NCBI RefSeq assembly: GCF_033568475.1
Contig: NW_027331831.1
Location: forward strand, 11,098,001 to 11,162,000
Length of the DNA: 64,000 nt
Reading direction: 5' to 3'
Origin: Henckelia pumila
Taxonomy: Eukaryota; Streptophyta; Magnoliopsida; Lamiales; Gesneriaceae
Shown here: positions 48,093 through 57,624 of the stretch, piece after piece
Layout: each line of letters starts with the position of its first letter
Position numbering within the stretch: position 1 is the stretch's first letter
Notes under the pieces: generated by a model
Seen by the model: only the letters and a program-made list of their open reading frames with translations
What the model was told of the DNA's origin: nothing
Databases searched by the model: none
Program-made: the position numbers and the translations under genes

Positions 48093-48293
48093 TCATTTAT
48101 CTATTGGAAGAACTTCCTTAAGATAGTTTAATATTTCATTACTATGTCTTTCTTGTTCAATTATTAATCTAGTCGTTGCTAAATCAATATATTCTTTGAA
48201 ATTCTTCTCTAATTCTTGTATTGATAGATTGATCTTATTAATATTATTTTCTAAATCTCCTAGATCTTTTTCTAATTTTATTAAGGACGTCAT
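48093..48293 (-). CDS. Pararetrovirus small coiled-coil protein (VAP-like)
   Basis: A 66-codon ORF between movement and coat protein genes. It is almost wholly helical with heptad-like Leu/Ile spacing (LEKDLGDLENNINKINLSI). Position, size and coiled coil fit the virion-associated protein of caulimoviruses, which links virion and movement protein. Its ATG overlaps the stop of the previous gene (ATGA). The frame is open, but the surrounding genome is defective. Homology was not tested, so the name is inference. Confidence 0.5.
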   Translation of the reverse strand: MTSLIKLEKDLGDLENNINKINLSIQELEKNFKEYIDLATTRLIIEQERHSNEILNYLKEVLPIDK

Positions 48294-49240
48294 TGCGATG
48301 AGGTTGACTCATTAACAATAGCTTGTTTAATTTTAATAATATTTTGATTCATGGTTCCAATCTTATCAAGAATATCTTCATCATTTCTAGCAAATGATAA
48401 TGATCTTCTTGGTACAGACTGTTTTGTGATTTGGAGGTCATCTGAACTCCATCTTTTATAGGGATTTATTTCTTCAATAAATGATTTTCGAGGGTGTTCA
48501 ATTCTTGTAATATTTTCAAACATTCTTTCAACAGAAATAGTTGGTTTTGTTGAAATTATTCTTGTTTGAGAATTATTACTTATTGCTAAACCGACAACAT
48601 AGTTTATATTGATCGGATGGTTTCCTGTTAACATAAGATTATTTCTATAAAAGTAATAATCTAATGTTAAAACGTCATTTATGTTTTTATCAAAAAGAGA
48701 TATATTGTATTGTGGATAAATACAAAATTTCATCTTTTTGTAACATAAATTTCCTTCAATTTTTCCAAGAATAGAATCCTCGAAATTACGTATTCTTTTG
48801 TCACGAACTGTTATTTCAATTGGTGTATCTATTCCTTCTCGGTAGTGAGCTGATATTATTATTTCAATTCCTCCGATATGAACATATTTCAGTTCAGATC
48901 GTTCTTTTTCACTGGCTTTTGCCATGATGGTATTAATATCTTGAGTTGTTAATAACTTCAGAGTATTAAACCTTGATTCGTTATTTATTTTACAAGATCG
49001 TTATTTTGTACGAATCGAATAATAAATTAAATTTTTCCTGGGATTAATAAAATTTGAAATCTTACTTAGTATTCCTGGTTGGTCTATTAGATTTGTTTTT
49101 GAATTAAAAAACCCTGTTTTCTGTATTTCAGCAAACTTGCTTTGATTGAATATAATATTCAAATTATACTCTTAGTTTTCTTCAGATTCTTCAGATTCAT
49201 GGACCAGGTTGTTTTGATTTGGAATTGTTACTTCTGTCAT
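48290..49240 (-). pseudogene. Pararetrovirus movement protein (30K type), broken
   Basis: The frame from ATG 49238-49240 to 48290 would give about 316 codons, near the caulimovirus movement protein size. The core (YVHIGGIEIIISAHYREG, GNLCYKKMKFCIYPQYNISL, then NINYVVGLAI) has the beta-rich pattern of 30K cell-to-cell movement proteins. In-frame stops stand at 49172-49174 and 49001-49003 in the N-terminal third; the part from 48925 is open. Confidence 0.7.
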
Positions 49241-49241
49241 T

Positions 49242-49535
49242 TTAACAGATGATAGAACTTCTTAATTTTCTTAAGGCTATTAAAAGCCTTTTTGTCGAAT
49301 ATATCTGTTCTAATAAATTCTGAAAATCTTCGAAACTATCAATTGAAGATTGACAAATTTTAAGATGTTTCAAATTGTTTTCACAATTTTCTATATCAAA
49401 ATTTATATTTTGAGAATATAAATTAAAGATATTCATTTTTGTATTTTCATATATTTTCCATTTAGTAAAAATTGTTACTTTTATTATTTTGTTTTTGTTG
49501 ATCGGATTTCGATAACAAAGTTTGTTCTTATTCAT
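49242..49535 (-). CDS. Pararetrovirus small ORF B, unknown
   Basis: A 97-codon open frame, Lys/Ile/Asn-rich, just upstream of the movement gene (one base between its stop and the next ATG). Its start overlaps the end of ORF A by 8 bases. No domain was recognised. Position is that of ORF VII and neighbours of caulimoviruses. Tight stop-start joints fit translation by reinitiation. Confidence 0.5.
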   Translation of the reverse strand: MNKNKLCYRNPINKNKIIKVTIFTKWKIYENTKMNIFNLYSQNINFDIENCENNLKHLKICQSSIDSFEDFQNLLEQIYSTKRLLIALRKLRSSIIC

Positions 49536-49749
49536 AACATATTGTTATGTCTTCAATTTCATCGTTTTCATAAATTTGAATTATCATTTTCCAGTTGCTT
49601 GAAAAATGTTCTTTTTTATGATTTTTGAAATAAAAGGTTTGGAGATATTTTATTTTATTCCATAATTGATCTATTTGACGTAAATCTTTTAGTAAGATTA
49701 TTTTATCAAATAAATTTTTAATCTCAATATCTAAAGTTAATCCAGACAT
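49528..49749 (-). CDS. Pararetrovirus small ORF A, unknown
   Basis: A 73-codon open frame (MSGLTLDIEIKNLFDKII...) beginning 20 bases after the primer site, where caulimoviruses have ORF VII. No domain was recognised. Confidence 0.5.
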   Translation of the reverse strand: MSGLTLDIEIKNLFDKIILLKDLRQIDQLWNKIKYLQTFYFKNHKKEHFSSNWKMIIQIYENDEIEDITICYE

Positions 49750-49769
49750 TAATAATTTATTTTATTTAA

Positions 49770-49781
49770 GCTCTGATACCA
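49770..49781 (-). other. Pararetrovirus primer binding site (tRNA-iMet)
   Basis: On the minus strand TGGTATCAGAGC is exactly complementary to the 3' end of initiator tRNA-Met. In Caulimoviridae this site primes minus-strand DNA and marks map position 1. Confidence 0.92.
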
Positions 49782-49789
49782 GGTTGTGG

Positions 49790-50620
49790 AATTCTTCAAA
49801 TTCTTATGAATTTTCTTATTAATGGGTTTACAGATCTGATTCATGGATTTTCAGATCTGATTCATTTATAACAGATAAATGTTTTCATATTAGTTTGGTT
49901 CCATTCTTGGATTATTAATACAAATTTTAGTTGATAAATTGATTCAAATATGGTTAAATCAGAAGTATTTAAACGATATTCACGAAATGTATCATATTCA
50001 TGATCATCTTCTATTTCGAACTAGTTTTTTATTATTAATCTTCCATTTCTTTGATGATGACATGATTAATGTATTTTGACTATTTCTTTGAATTAAGGGC
50101 TGCACGAGGTTTGGGAAGGTTACCTTGTTTGAATGAATCTTGGTTTTGAGCAAAGGCCAAATCTTTGCTTTCCCTTAACGATCACTTGATCAGCTGGTAC
50201 TTGCTCTATGGATCTCCAGGTTTACTCTTAACCATGAATATTCAATGATTGGGTTCCAACCTTATTCTCCTTACGCCCTGCTTGTTTAGTTATTAGCCAT
50301 AAGGCTTATTTTGTTTCTGATTTTATGTTTCTTAGTTTCTGATAGTTTTCATACGTCTTGTATGAACCAGATTGTAAGAAACTTTAAGAAGAGAGAGATA
50401 CTCAAACTTCACTTACTTCTTTACAGCACAAAACATCTCCTTTTATAGGTGTGGAGAAACGCATACATAATTAAAAATAAAAGAAAAGAGGGGGATCACC
50501 CGACACTACATAATGGAAACAGCTCATTTTACATCTGAGTGGATGCCTTTAACATGTGGTGTGGTCCATGATTTCATTTGTTTTTACATTGTGTCACTCT
50601 CTAAATCACTGGTGCATTCA
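49790..50620 (-). promoter_or_regulatory. Pararetrovirus large intergenic region
   Basis: Non-coding stretch between the TAV-like gene and ORF A. On the minus strand a TATA box CTATAAAAGG (50439-50448) is placed like the 35S pregenomic RNA promoter, leaving a leader of roughly 650 bases before the primer site. Long leaders are usual in the family. Confidence 0.6.
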
Positions 50621-50622
50621 GA

Positions 50623-51775
50623 TCATTTCTTTATTGGTTTGTCTTCTTTGACAGCTGGTTTGTCCTCTTTGACATCTGCTTCTTCTGTCTGAATGGGTTG
50701 GCAATGTCCACATTTGTGAGTGGATATCATTGTTCTTAGTCTTTGACATAACATTTGTTGGGTTTCCCAGGTCATGTCAACTCTTGCTTCATAGATTGGA
50801 GCTTCGAATTGAGCTAACATGGCTTGTTCTTTCTTTTGGATTGTCTCCTTGTGTCCAGTGGTTAATAAAATTTTACTGGTTGCAAAAATTATTAACCTTT
50901 GAGTTTCCATCAATCTTTCCTGTCTTTGAGATCATATCAATCAATGTCTTTATTCTTATCTCAGGAAGTGTTGAGATATCCATTACTGGTTTCTCTTCAT
51001 TTGATCATTCGAATAAGAACTTGTCTTTTTGTTTTCGACATTGAATATATACCATTGGTTGATAGAATTTGTTATCATCCCAATCTGGAAGGGTTGAGTG
51101 AATACTCAATGTTAATACTGGATCGTCCTTAAAGACTGCTTTCTTGAACTGGATGATACTATTTCTCAACTGATATGGAAATAGTTCTATTTCTTGATTG
51201 TTGGGACTGACTTCCAATCCACTTAATAATCCATTTGAAAAGAATCTTGCGACTTCATGCGCTGGAGCACCTTGCAGTGTTCTTGCTCTTGATATGCTCT
51301 GTGTGTCACAAGTTTGTAGCCAAGATTCTGCAGATGGTTTGGCTATTCTCAAATAGTTTAGTGTTTCAAAGAATTCAGTCTTGAGTTTTTCTGAAAAATT
51401 TGTTTTCTCAAAAATTGGTTTTTGTGATCTCAGATTGACCATCTTTCTTTCTTTTTTTTCAAGGGCACTTTTAAACGTCCTTTCTTCTTTTTTATTTTTC
51501 TCGGTGCTGGCTGTGTCCACCGGTTCTTTTTTCTTTTCTTTTTCTTTGTCAGTGTTGGCTGTGACCACTGACTGTTTCTCTTTTATCTCCATTATTTTGT
51601 CAAATGGAGTTGCCATTTTGATTGGTGTTCTTGGTGAGGATGATGATGATGAAGTTATCATCTTTTCTTCTGTCCTTTGAATTTTTCTACTCAAATTCCT
51701 TTCTTTTAGTTGAAGAATTTGAATTTCTTCCTGCAATTCAATCAATTGTTCTTTTAATTGACTTAGTTGCTCCAT
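50623..51775 (-). pseudogene. Pararetrovirus TAV-like (ORF VI) gene, broken
   Basis: Position after RT and before the large intergenic region fits ORF VI, the inclusion-body/translation transactivator. From ATG 51775 there is a coiled-coil N-terminus (LKEQLIELQEEIQILQLKER), a Lys/Glu/Ser-rich stretch, and a core with SWLQTCDTQSISRARTLQG and VARFFSNGLLSG. A stop stands at 51005-51007, and the last part (50623-50913) is in another frame. Identification rests on gene order and general similarity. Confidence 0.6.
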
Positions 51776-51940
51776 CTTGATTATACTCTGCACAAGAAAA
51801 CATATTTATATATATAATGGTTAGTAAAATAACTCTTTTCGTGAGTAATTCAGATAGTTTTATTATGCGTATCATTGCATTTATAAATTCTTTTGCAAGA
51901 ATTGAATCAATCTTAAATTGATTATTTTACTCAAAGAGTA

Positions 51941-52107
51941 ATTTATGTTTCTGAATATAAATCTCATTTCATCAATTTATATTCCCCATGCTTTCTGAGG
52001 CATGTTCGGATGACTGAAAGTTATAAAATAATTCATGTTTCTGAATATAAATCTCATTTCATCAATTTATATTCCCCATGCTTTCTGAGGCATGTTCAGA
52101 TGACTCA
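51941..52107. repeat. 90-bp tandem duplication at RT 3' end
   Basis: The text starting CTGAATATAAATCTC stands at 51951 and 52041, with near-identical sequence through GAGGCATGTTC(G/A)GATGACT. The second copy carries the RT stop codon; the first lies in the space before the TAV-like gene. Confidence 0.9.
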
Positions 52108-54106
52108 CAGTCATTTTCTGGATCACTTAGGATCTCCTTTATTATTCCGTTACTACGGATAGTATAGTTTGGATGAAGTTCTCTGGTTAATGCGTCGGGT
52201 AATGAATTATCCGTTCCTTTGACATGTTGGATCTCGAACTGATAATGGTTCAATTCCAATTGCCATCTAATTAGCCTTGCTGCATTTCTCCCTGCATTTC
52301 TTGATATTTTCCTTGTTTTGAAATATGTTAAATTCATATTATCTGTTCTTACTAAAAACGGTTTAGAAATAAGATAAATTTCATAAGTTCTAATTGTGAA
52401 TATTAAAGCTAATAATTCTTTTTCATTCGAATGATAATTTAATTGTGCACCTTGAAAAGTTCCTGATGTATAGTTGCATAATTCTTCATTATTTCTAGTA
52501 GCTGTTTTAGTAAGTTCTTCTAAATTTCTTTCTCCAGTATAAGCTTTTAAACATGCTCCCCAGTATTCATCTGAAGCGTCTGTTTCAATTATTATTATAT
52601 CTTTATTTGAAGGAAAATATAATTCAGGAAGATTACTAATTATTTTCTTTTTAATAGTGTCTATGTAATTAGTATCTTCTTTCGACCATTTCCACTTATA
52701 GTCCTGTTTAAGTTTTACCTGAAGAGGTTTTCTGATTTCTCCAAGTTTCTAAATGTAATTTCCAGAATAAGTTAATAATCCTAAAAATCTTCTTAATTGA
52801 TCTTTATCCTTAATTTCACTAGGAAAATCATGAATTTTCTTAAGTATATGTGGTTGTAAACAATATTTTCCATCTTCTATTTGTAATCCTAAATAATTTA
52901 TTTTTGTTTTGAATAATTGTGCTTTCTTTTCAGAAAATATAATTCCATCTTTATGACAAATATCTAAAACTGTCATGAGATCTTTATAATGTTGATCTAG
53001 TGTTTTTGAATAAATTAATATGTCATCTATATAAACGCAAAAAAATCTATATATGATTTAAAAGATTCATCCATATATCTTTGAAAGATACCTGGTGCTT
53101 GTTTAAGTCCGAAAGGTAATACAGTCCATTGATACTGTCCTTTTGGACAAGTGAATGCTGTAAGTAATTGTGTTTGTGGTTCTAGTTGAATTTGCCAGAA
53201 TCCCGATTTACAATCTAAACTGGAAAAATATTTCATTTCTCCTATATAAGATAGTAAATCATTCTTATTTGGGATATAATATCCATCCATAATTGTTGCT
53301 TTATTCATCTTTCGATAATCAATTACCATTCTTTTCTTATCAGTATCTTTCTTACTGACATAAAAGGCTGGTGAAGAGTGTGGACTTTTACTAGGGATGA
53401 TTATCTTAAGTTTTAATAATTCTTGAACTTCTTTTTCAAATATTTTTGCATCATCCATGTTACATCTTCTTGGTGCTTCACGGATTGTGATATTAGGGTC
53501 TTTGAGTTTTATTGAAGCAATGAATTGTTTTCTTTTCTTAATTTTGTCCTGAGGATTTTCAGAACATATATCATGAAATTTCCTCATGATTTCTTTTTCA
53601 GGATTAATCGTTAAAATATTTTCTATTTTTAGTTCTATTGAATTTGTATTTCGTTTATGAAAATTCTTTGTAAATCCTTCATTTTCTACGTGAAATGCTG
53701 TTCGTATTTTGGGAATGTAAATCATTGATGATCCTTTGTTTAAAGTTATGTGATCTTCAAATTGTGTAAAGGGAAGATATTCTCTTAAAAAGTTATTTCC
53801 TATTATAATGTCCATTCCTGATTCTATTTGATATATAATGGGTATTACAAATTTTGTTTCTTCTATTTTTATTTTTAATTTTTCTGCTACTGTATTAAGC
53901 ATGATTATTGATCCATCTCCTATTCGAACTTTTAATCTTTTATCATATTTCTTCCAATAATGATTTGGAAGTATATGCTTGCTTCCTAAACACATACTTG
54001 CTCCTGTATCAACATAAGCATGTATATGATATGGTTTATGTTCTTTGATTTTAATTTGAATTTTTATATATATATTATTTGGATTAGTTTTGTTTTTATT
54101 ATCCAT
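52062..54106 (-). pseudogene. Pararetrovirus protease-RT-RNase H, broken
   Basis: The ORF V-type polyprotein starts at ATG 54104-54106. Aspartic protease site YVDTGAS, then RT with SPHSSPAFYVSKKD, RMVIDYRKMN, SSLDCKSGFWQI and LPFGLKQAPGIFQRYMD. The frame changes at a seven-A run (53039-53045) just before the YIDD box. A TAG stands at 52749-52751. RNase H follows with ETDASDEYWGA and DALTREL near the end. No integrase is present, as expected for Caulimoviridae. One frame change and one stop make this one of the better-kept genes of the copy. Confidence 0.9.
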
Positions 54107-54765
54107 TCTCTCATTTTTTTTATTTTATTTTAAGAGATAAGGGTAAAATTGGTATTTAGAAACAAAAGTTTCTCTCTCCAGGGAGTTGAAAGTAAGTTTT
54201 ATTTATGTAGGGATTTATAAATAAGTTATAAAGTGTTTTAGGGAGTGATTGATAATTAACCCATAAAGAAAACGTGTGAATGAAGAAGAAAGGCGTGAAA
54301 TCGTGAATAGAGAACCCCCAATCGACCGATCTCAGATCTCATTCTCGAGCCTTTCCTTGAAGCCCCGATTTTTTTTTGACGGATTGAAGCCCCGATTTTA
54401 GTAAGTAATTTCATATTTAAGGTTTATTAATCTCCATTCTTGCACTATTTCTTGTTGGTGATTGGCGTTTGATTACATATCATAATTGTTCATTTTGTTT
54501 GCACTATAAAATATCAATCAAGAAATTCAAGGTATAATTAAATAAACATAAACTTGTTTTTCTTCTTGTTTTGTGGAGATAGCGGGCGGGGGACAGTGGC
54601 TTGTGGTCTGTGGACAATGGTAATATACTAATATTCAATTTCTGCTTTTAGTTGTAGTGGACGGCTCTGACTTACGATTGGAGATTCTTGATGTTTTACG
54701 GAATCAATAATTATGCTTTTAAAATGACATGTTAAATTGTTAATGATAAATTAGGTGAAATAACA

Positions 54766-55869
54766 ATGTTGAGGTATTTTAAGATGATGCGAGATGAACC
54801 TACTTCAAATCGGGCATCTCCCGCTCTACCACCACCACCTCCTTCTGCTGCTGAATCGAATGAGTATCCTAGAGATCCTGGGCTAAGAAAGAACATCCTA
54901 GAGTATAATGTGAATGAAAGAGAGATTGTTCGACGTTATTATTTACAAAATGGTCCATTCCAGCCTAAAAATCATAAATTTCCTTGGCGTTCTTGTGCGA
55001 AAGAGAAACGAAGATTTCGAGCTATATGGTTCAGTTATCATCCTAATTGGCTAGAGTATAGCATTGCAAAAGATGCAGCCTTCTGTCTTTAATGCTATTT
55101 ATTCAAAGCTGATCGTGGTGATCAAAGTGGTGGTGAAACTTTTGTTACCGAGGGATTTACAAATTGCAGAAAGATAGAAAAATTCCAGGAACATGTTGGA
55201 AATCAGGGCAGCGTTCACAATAAGTGTATGATGGCAGCTTATGACTTAATGAATAAAAAACAACATATTGAAACTTGTTTGGTAAAACATTCTAGTCAGG
55301 TAGCTGCCGATTATCGTGTTCGTTTGATCGCTTTAATTGATTGCATAAGATTTCTTGTGCGTCAAGGATTACCATTTCGTGGTCATGATGAATCCAGATA
55401 CTCACTCAATCATGGTATTTTTCTTGAACTCTTAAGATTTCTAGCTGACCATAATGAGGATATCAATAGAGTCACACTGGACAAGGCTCCTGATAATCTC
55501 AAACTAACATCGCCTAAGATTCAACATAATATTATCAGATCCATTGCCTATTTAACCACTAATTCTATTCTTGGAGATCTTGGTGATGAATTATTTACAA
55601 TATTGGTTGATGAGGCTCGTGATGTATCTGTTAAAGAGCAAATGACAATAGCTTTACGATTTTTAGATGAAAGAGGATATATTGTTGAATGCTTTCTAGG
55701 CATTGTACATGTAAGAGATACTACTGCTTTATCACTTAAGACTTCAATTGATTCTTTGTTGTGCCAACATGGGTTATCTATATCTAACTTGCGGGGGCAA
55801 GGATACGATGGAGCTAGCAATATGGAGGAGAATTTAATGGATTAAAAAGTTTAATTATGATGGAGAACA
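54766..55869 (+). pseudogene. hAT transposase, TTF/DUF4371 (ZMYM1-like), truncated
   Basis: DNA transposase start. ATG 54766; a Pro-rich segment, then a TTF-type zinc-finger region (RRFRAIWFSYHPNWLEYSIAKDAAFC) and the DUF4371/hAT core start (VTEGFTNCRKIEKFQEHVG, FRGHDES, LTSPKIQHNIIRSIA, LVDEARDVSVKEQM). In-frame TAA stands at 55090-55092 and the frame is lost near 55835. The reading is cut at 55869 by the Gypsy LTR; the rest should continue beyond the Gypsy element, outside the window. Confidence 0.85.
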
Positions 55870-57534
55870 TGTGAGACCCCGTTTCTAATCTTCTAATCTC
55901 GAATAATTAACCATAATCGAACACCAAGAGCCGAGGGAAAACGAATCAATTCTAAACTCATGCACACATACATAACAATATTTAGAACATACAACGAGTT
56001 CTAAGTTCTTCCAAAATACAATATATCGAGTTCGACAATATGGTTCGTTCGACTATTCAAAATGATACAAGTCCAAAAGACACAATCCTACGACACACGG
56101 TGTCTCACTTCTATCATTCTCACCCCGAGCTAACCCAAACGACTCGGTCCAGCTTGTGATCCTCCTGTTGCCAAATACACATACAAACAAAACAACAGCC
56201 GGATAAATCAGTTAGAAATATAATTTCTAAGTAAAAGAGACAGACGTGCAATATCAGATAAACACCTCATATTGAAATGTAATAATCATCAATAATCAAA
56301 TGAGGGTGGATGTATGCATGACTTTAAAACTCGGGATTATCAAATCAGATAATCGAAATATCGATCGACACTCGGTTGGGATCCCGGGGCCAAGTCATTA
56401 CAACAACACACCTACACTCCCTTTCGGGGTGGATGTCGCACAACTCAAACCCCTAGATTTCAGAGCAACTATAAGAAGTATTCTGGCACTTGGAAGAGCT
56501 CGAAATTCAAAGCCACTTCAATATAGCTCCCTAAATCGTCTATTTTCAAAACGAATCGAATAATCGGCTCAATATGAATGCATGTGATTTTCGGGACTCG
56601 AGAATCAATCGAACTCGAGTATTCAATCCCATTCAATTCAATGTCGTATTTTACCTTTCAAATTCGTCGATGATTCAAATCTGAAAATAACAACGAATTC
56701 AAATCAATAATCAATCGAATCAAAACGAATCGAAACGGAGAAGCTCAACAATATACCGTCTTCAATTCTCAAATCGATTCAACTCTCGAGTTCGATCCAA
56801 ACCCAAAACTCCAATCCAAATCTGAAAATGAAGAATATACGGATTCGATATCAATCTACTAATTCAAATCAAACCCAAAAATCAAACCGAAACAATACAA
56901 CCGATAATTCAAACTCGATTTTGACGGCATAACGGCTATAAACGGTCAAACCAAAAATCTCCAACATCATCAAACAACTCCAAACAACCCATATCATATT
57001 CTAAACCAAATCCAACAAAAATCCAAAACCCCATTCTCAAAATAGGCTCCAAAAATCATATAAAATCCAAACTTCGTTCTTTTTTCGAACCGACTTCGAA
57101 TACACTATCTATGCTAGCTCACGAACAACATACTCGAAGATTATAAAATTCTGACGACCCAACAAAAATCAAAGTTCGAGGAGCGTAGCAAAACTTACGT
57201 CAAAACGAAGCCTTCGTTGCGGTGATCGTGAATCTCCACTCGGAACGAAAATCTAACGGTCGGATCGTGCGAATCAGACGGAAGAAAAGCTCAAAGAAGC
57301 TTCCATGGCTTTCTGTTCGGTACGCACGGATGGGGAGAGGAGAAGAAGGAGAGTGATGTGATGGAGGATGGCAACTTGCATGAGGTAATAAATAAAAATC
57401 AAATTTTGCACTTTAGTCCCTCAATTCTCCAAAGTTTGCAAAATAACCGTTGCGAATTATCAAAACGGCCCTCAATTACTGAAAACTCTGATTATCTCAA
57501 TTAAACTCGATTATAATAAAATCGGGGCATTACA
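55870..57534 (-). repeat. Gypsy 3' LTR (with deletions)
   Basis: Runs TGTGAGACCCCG...CGGGGCATTACA, with matching inverted ends. Compared with the other LTR it lacks a 248-bp GC-rich block and an about 55-bp piece, each at short direct repeats. It is full of TCGA/ATTCGA motifs. Confidence 0.9.
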
Positions 57535-57552
57535 ATTCTCCCCCTCTAAAAT
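57535..57552 (-). other. Gypsy polypurine tract
   Basis: On the minus strand the bases just before the 3' LTR read TTTTAGAGGGGGAGAAT. Confidence 0.8.
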
Positions 57553-57624
57553 TCGATTTCGTCCTCGAAATCTGACAGATCGCAACTGAAAACAAGAAAG
57601 AATCAAACTGAAGAAAAACTCACA

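Larger units (their letters stand above)
46533..54262. mobile_element. TIR-bounded unit carrying a pararetrovirus genome
   Basis: A 7,730-bp unit flanked by the exact 9-bp repeat ATAAAGAAA (46524-46532, 54263-54271). Its ends are inverted: GGGCAACTTGTAGATAACTC on the left against GGGTTAATTATCAATCACTC on the right (read inward), then CCCTAAA on both, later ATAACTT and CCCTT at matching places. A 9-bp duplication and G-rich ends fit Mutator-like elements. The left arm (46533-46620) stops exactly at the coat-protein stop codon and the right arm (54107-54262) at the protease-RT start codon, so the inside is a near-whole viral genome and nothing else. Confidence 0.75.

Noticed and set aside
46621-54106. 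An intact, infectious integrated virus
   Set aside because: Coat, movement, RT and TAV-like genes all carry stops or frame changes.
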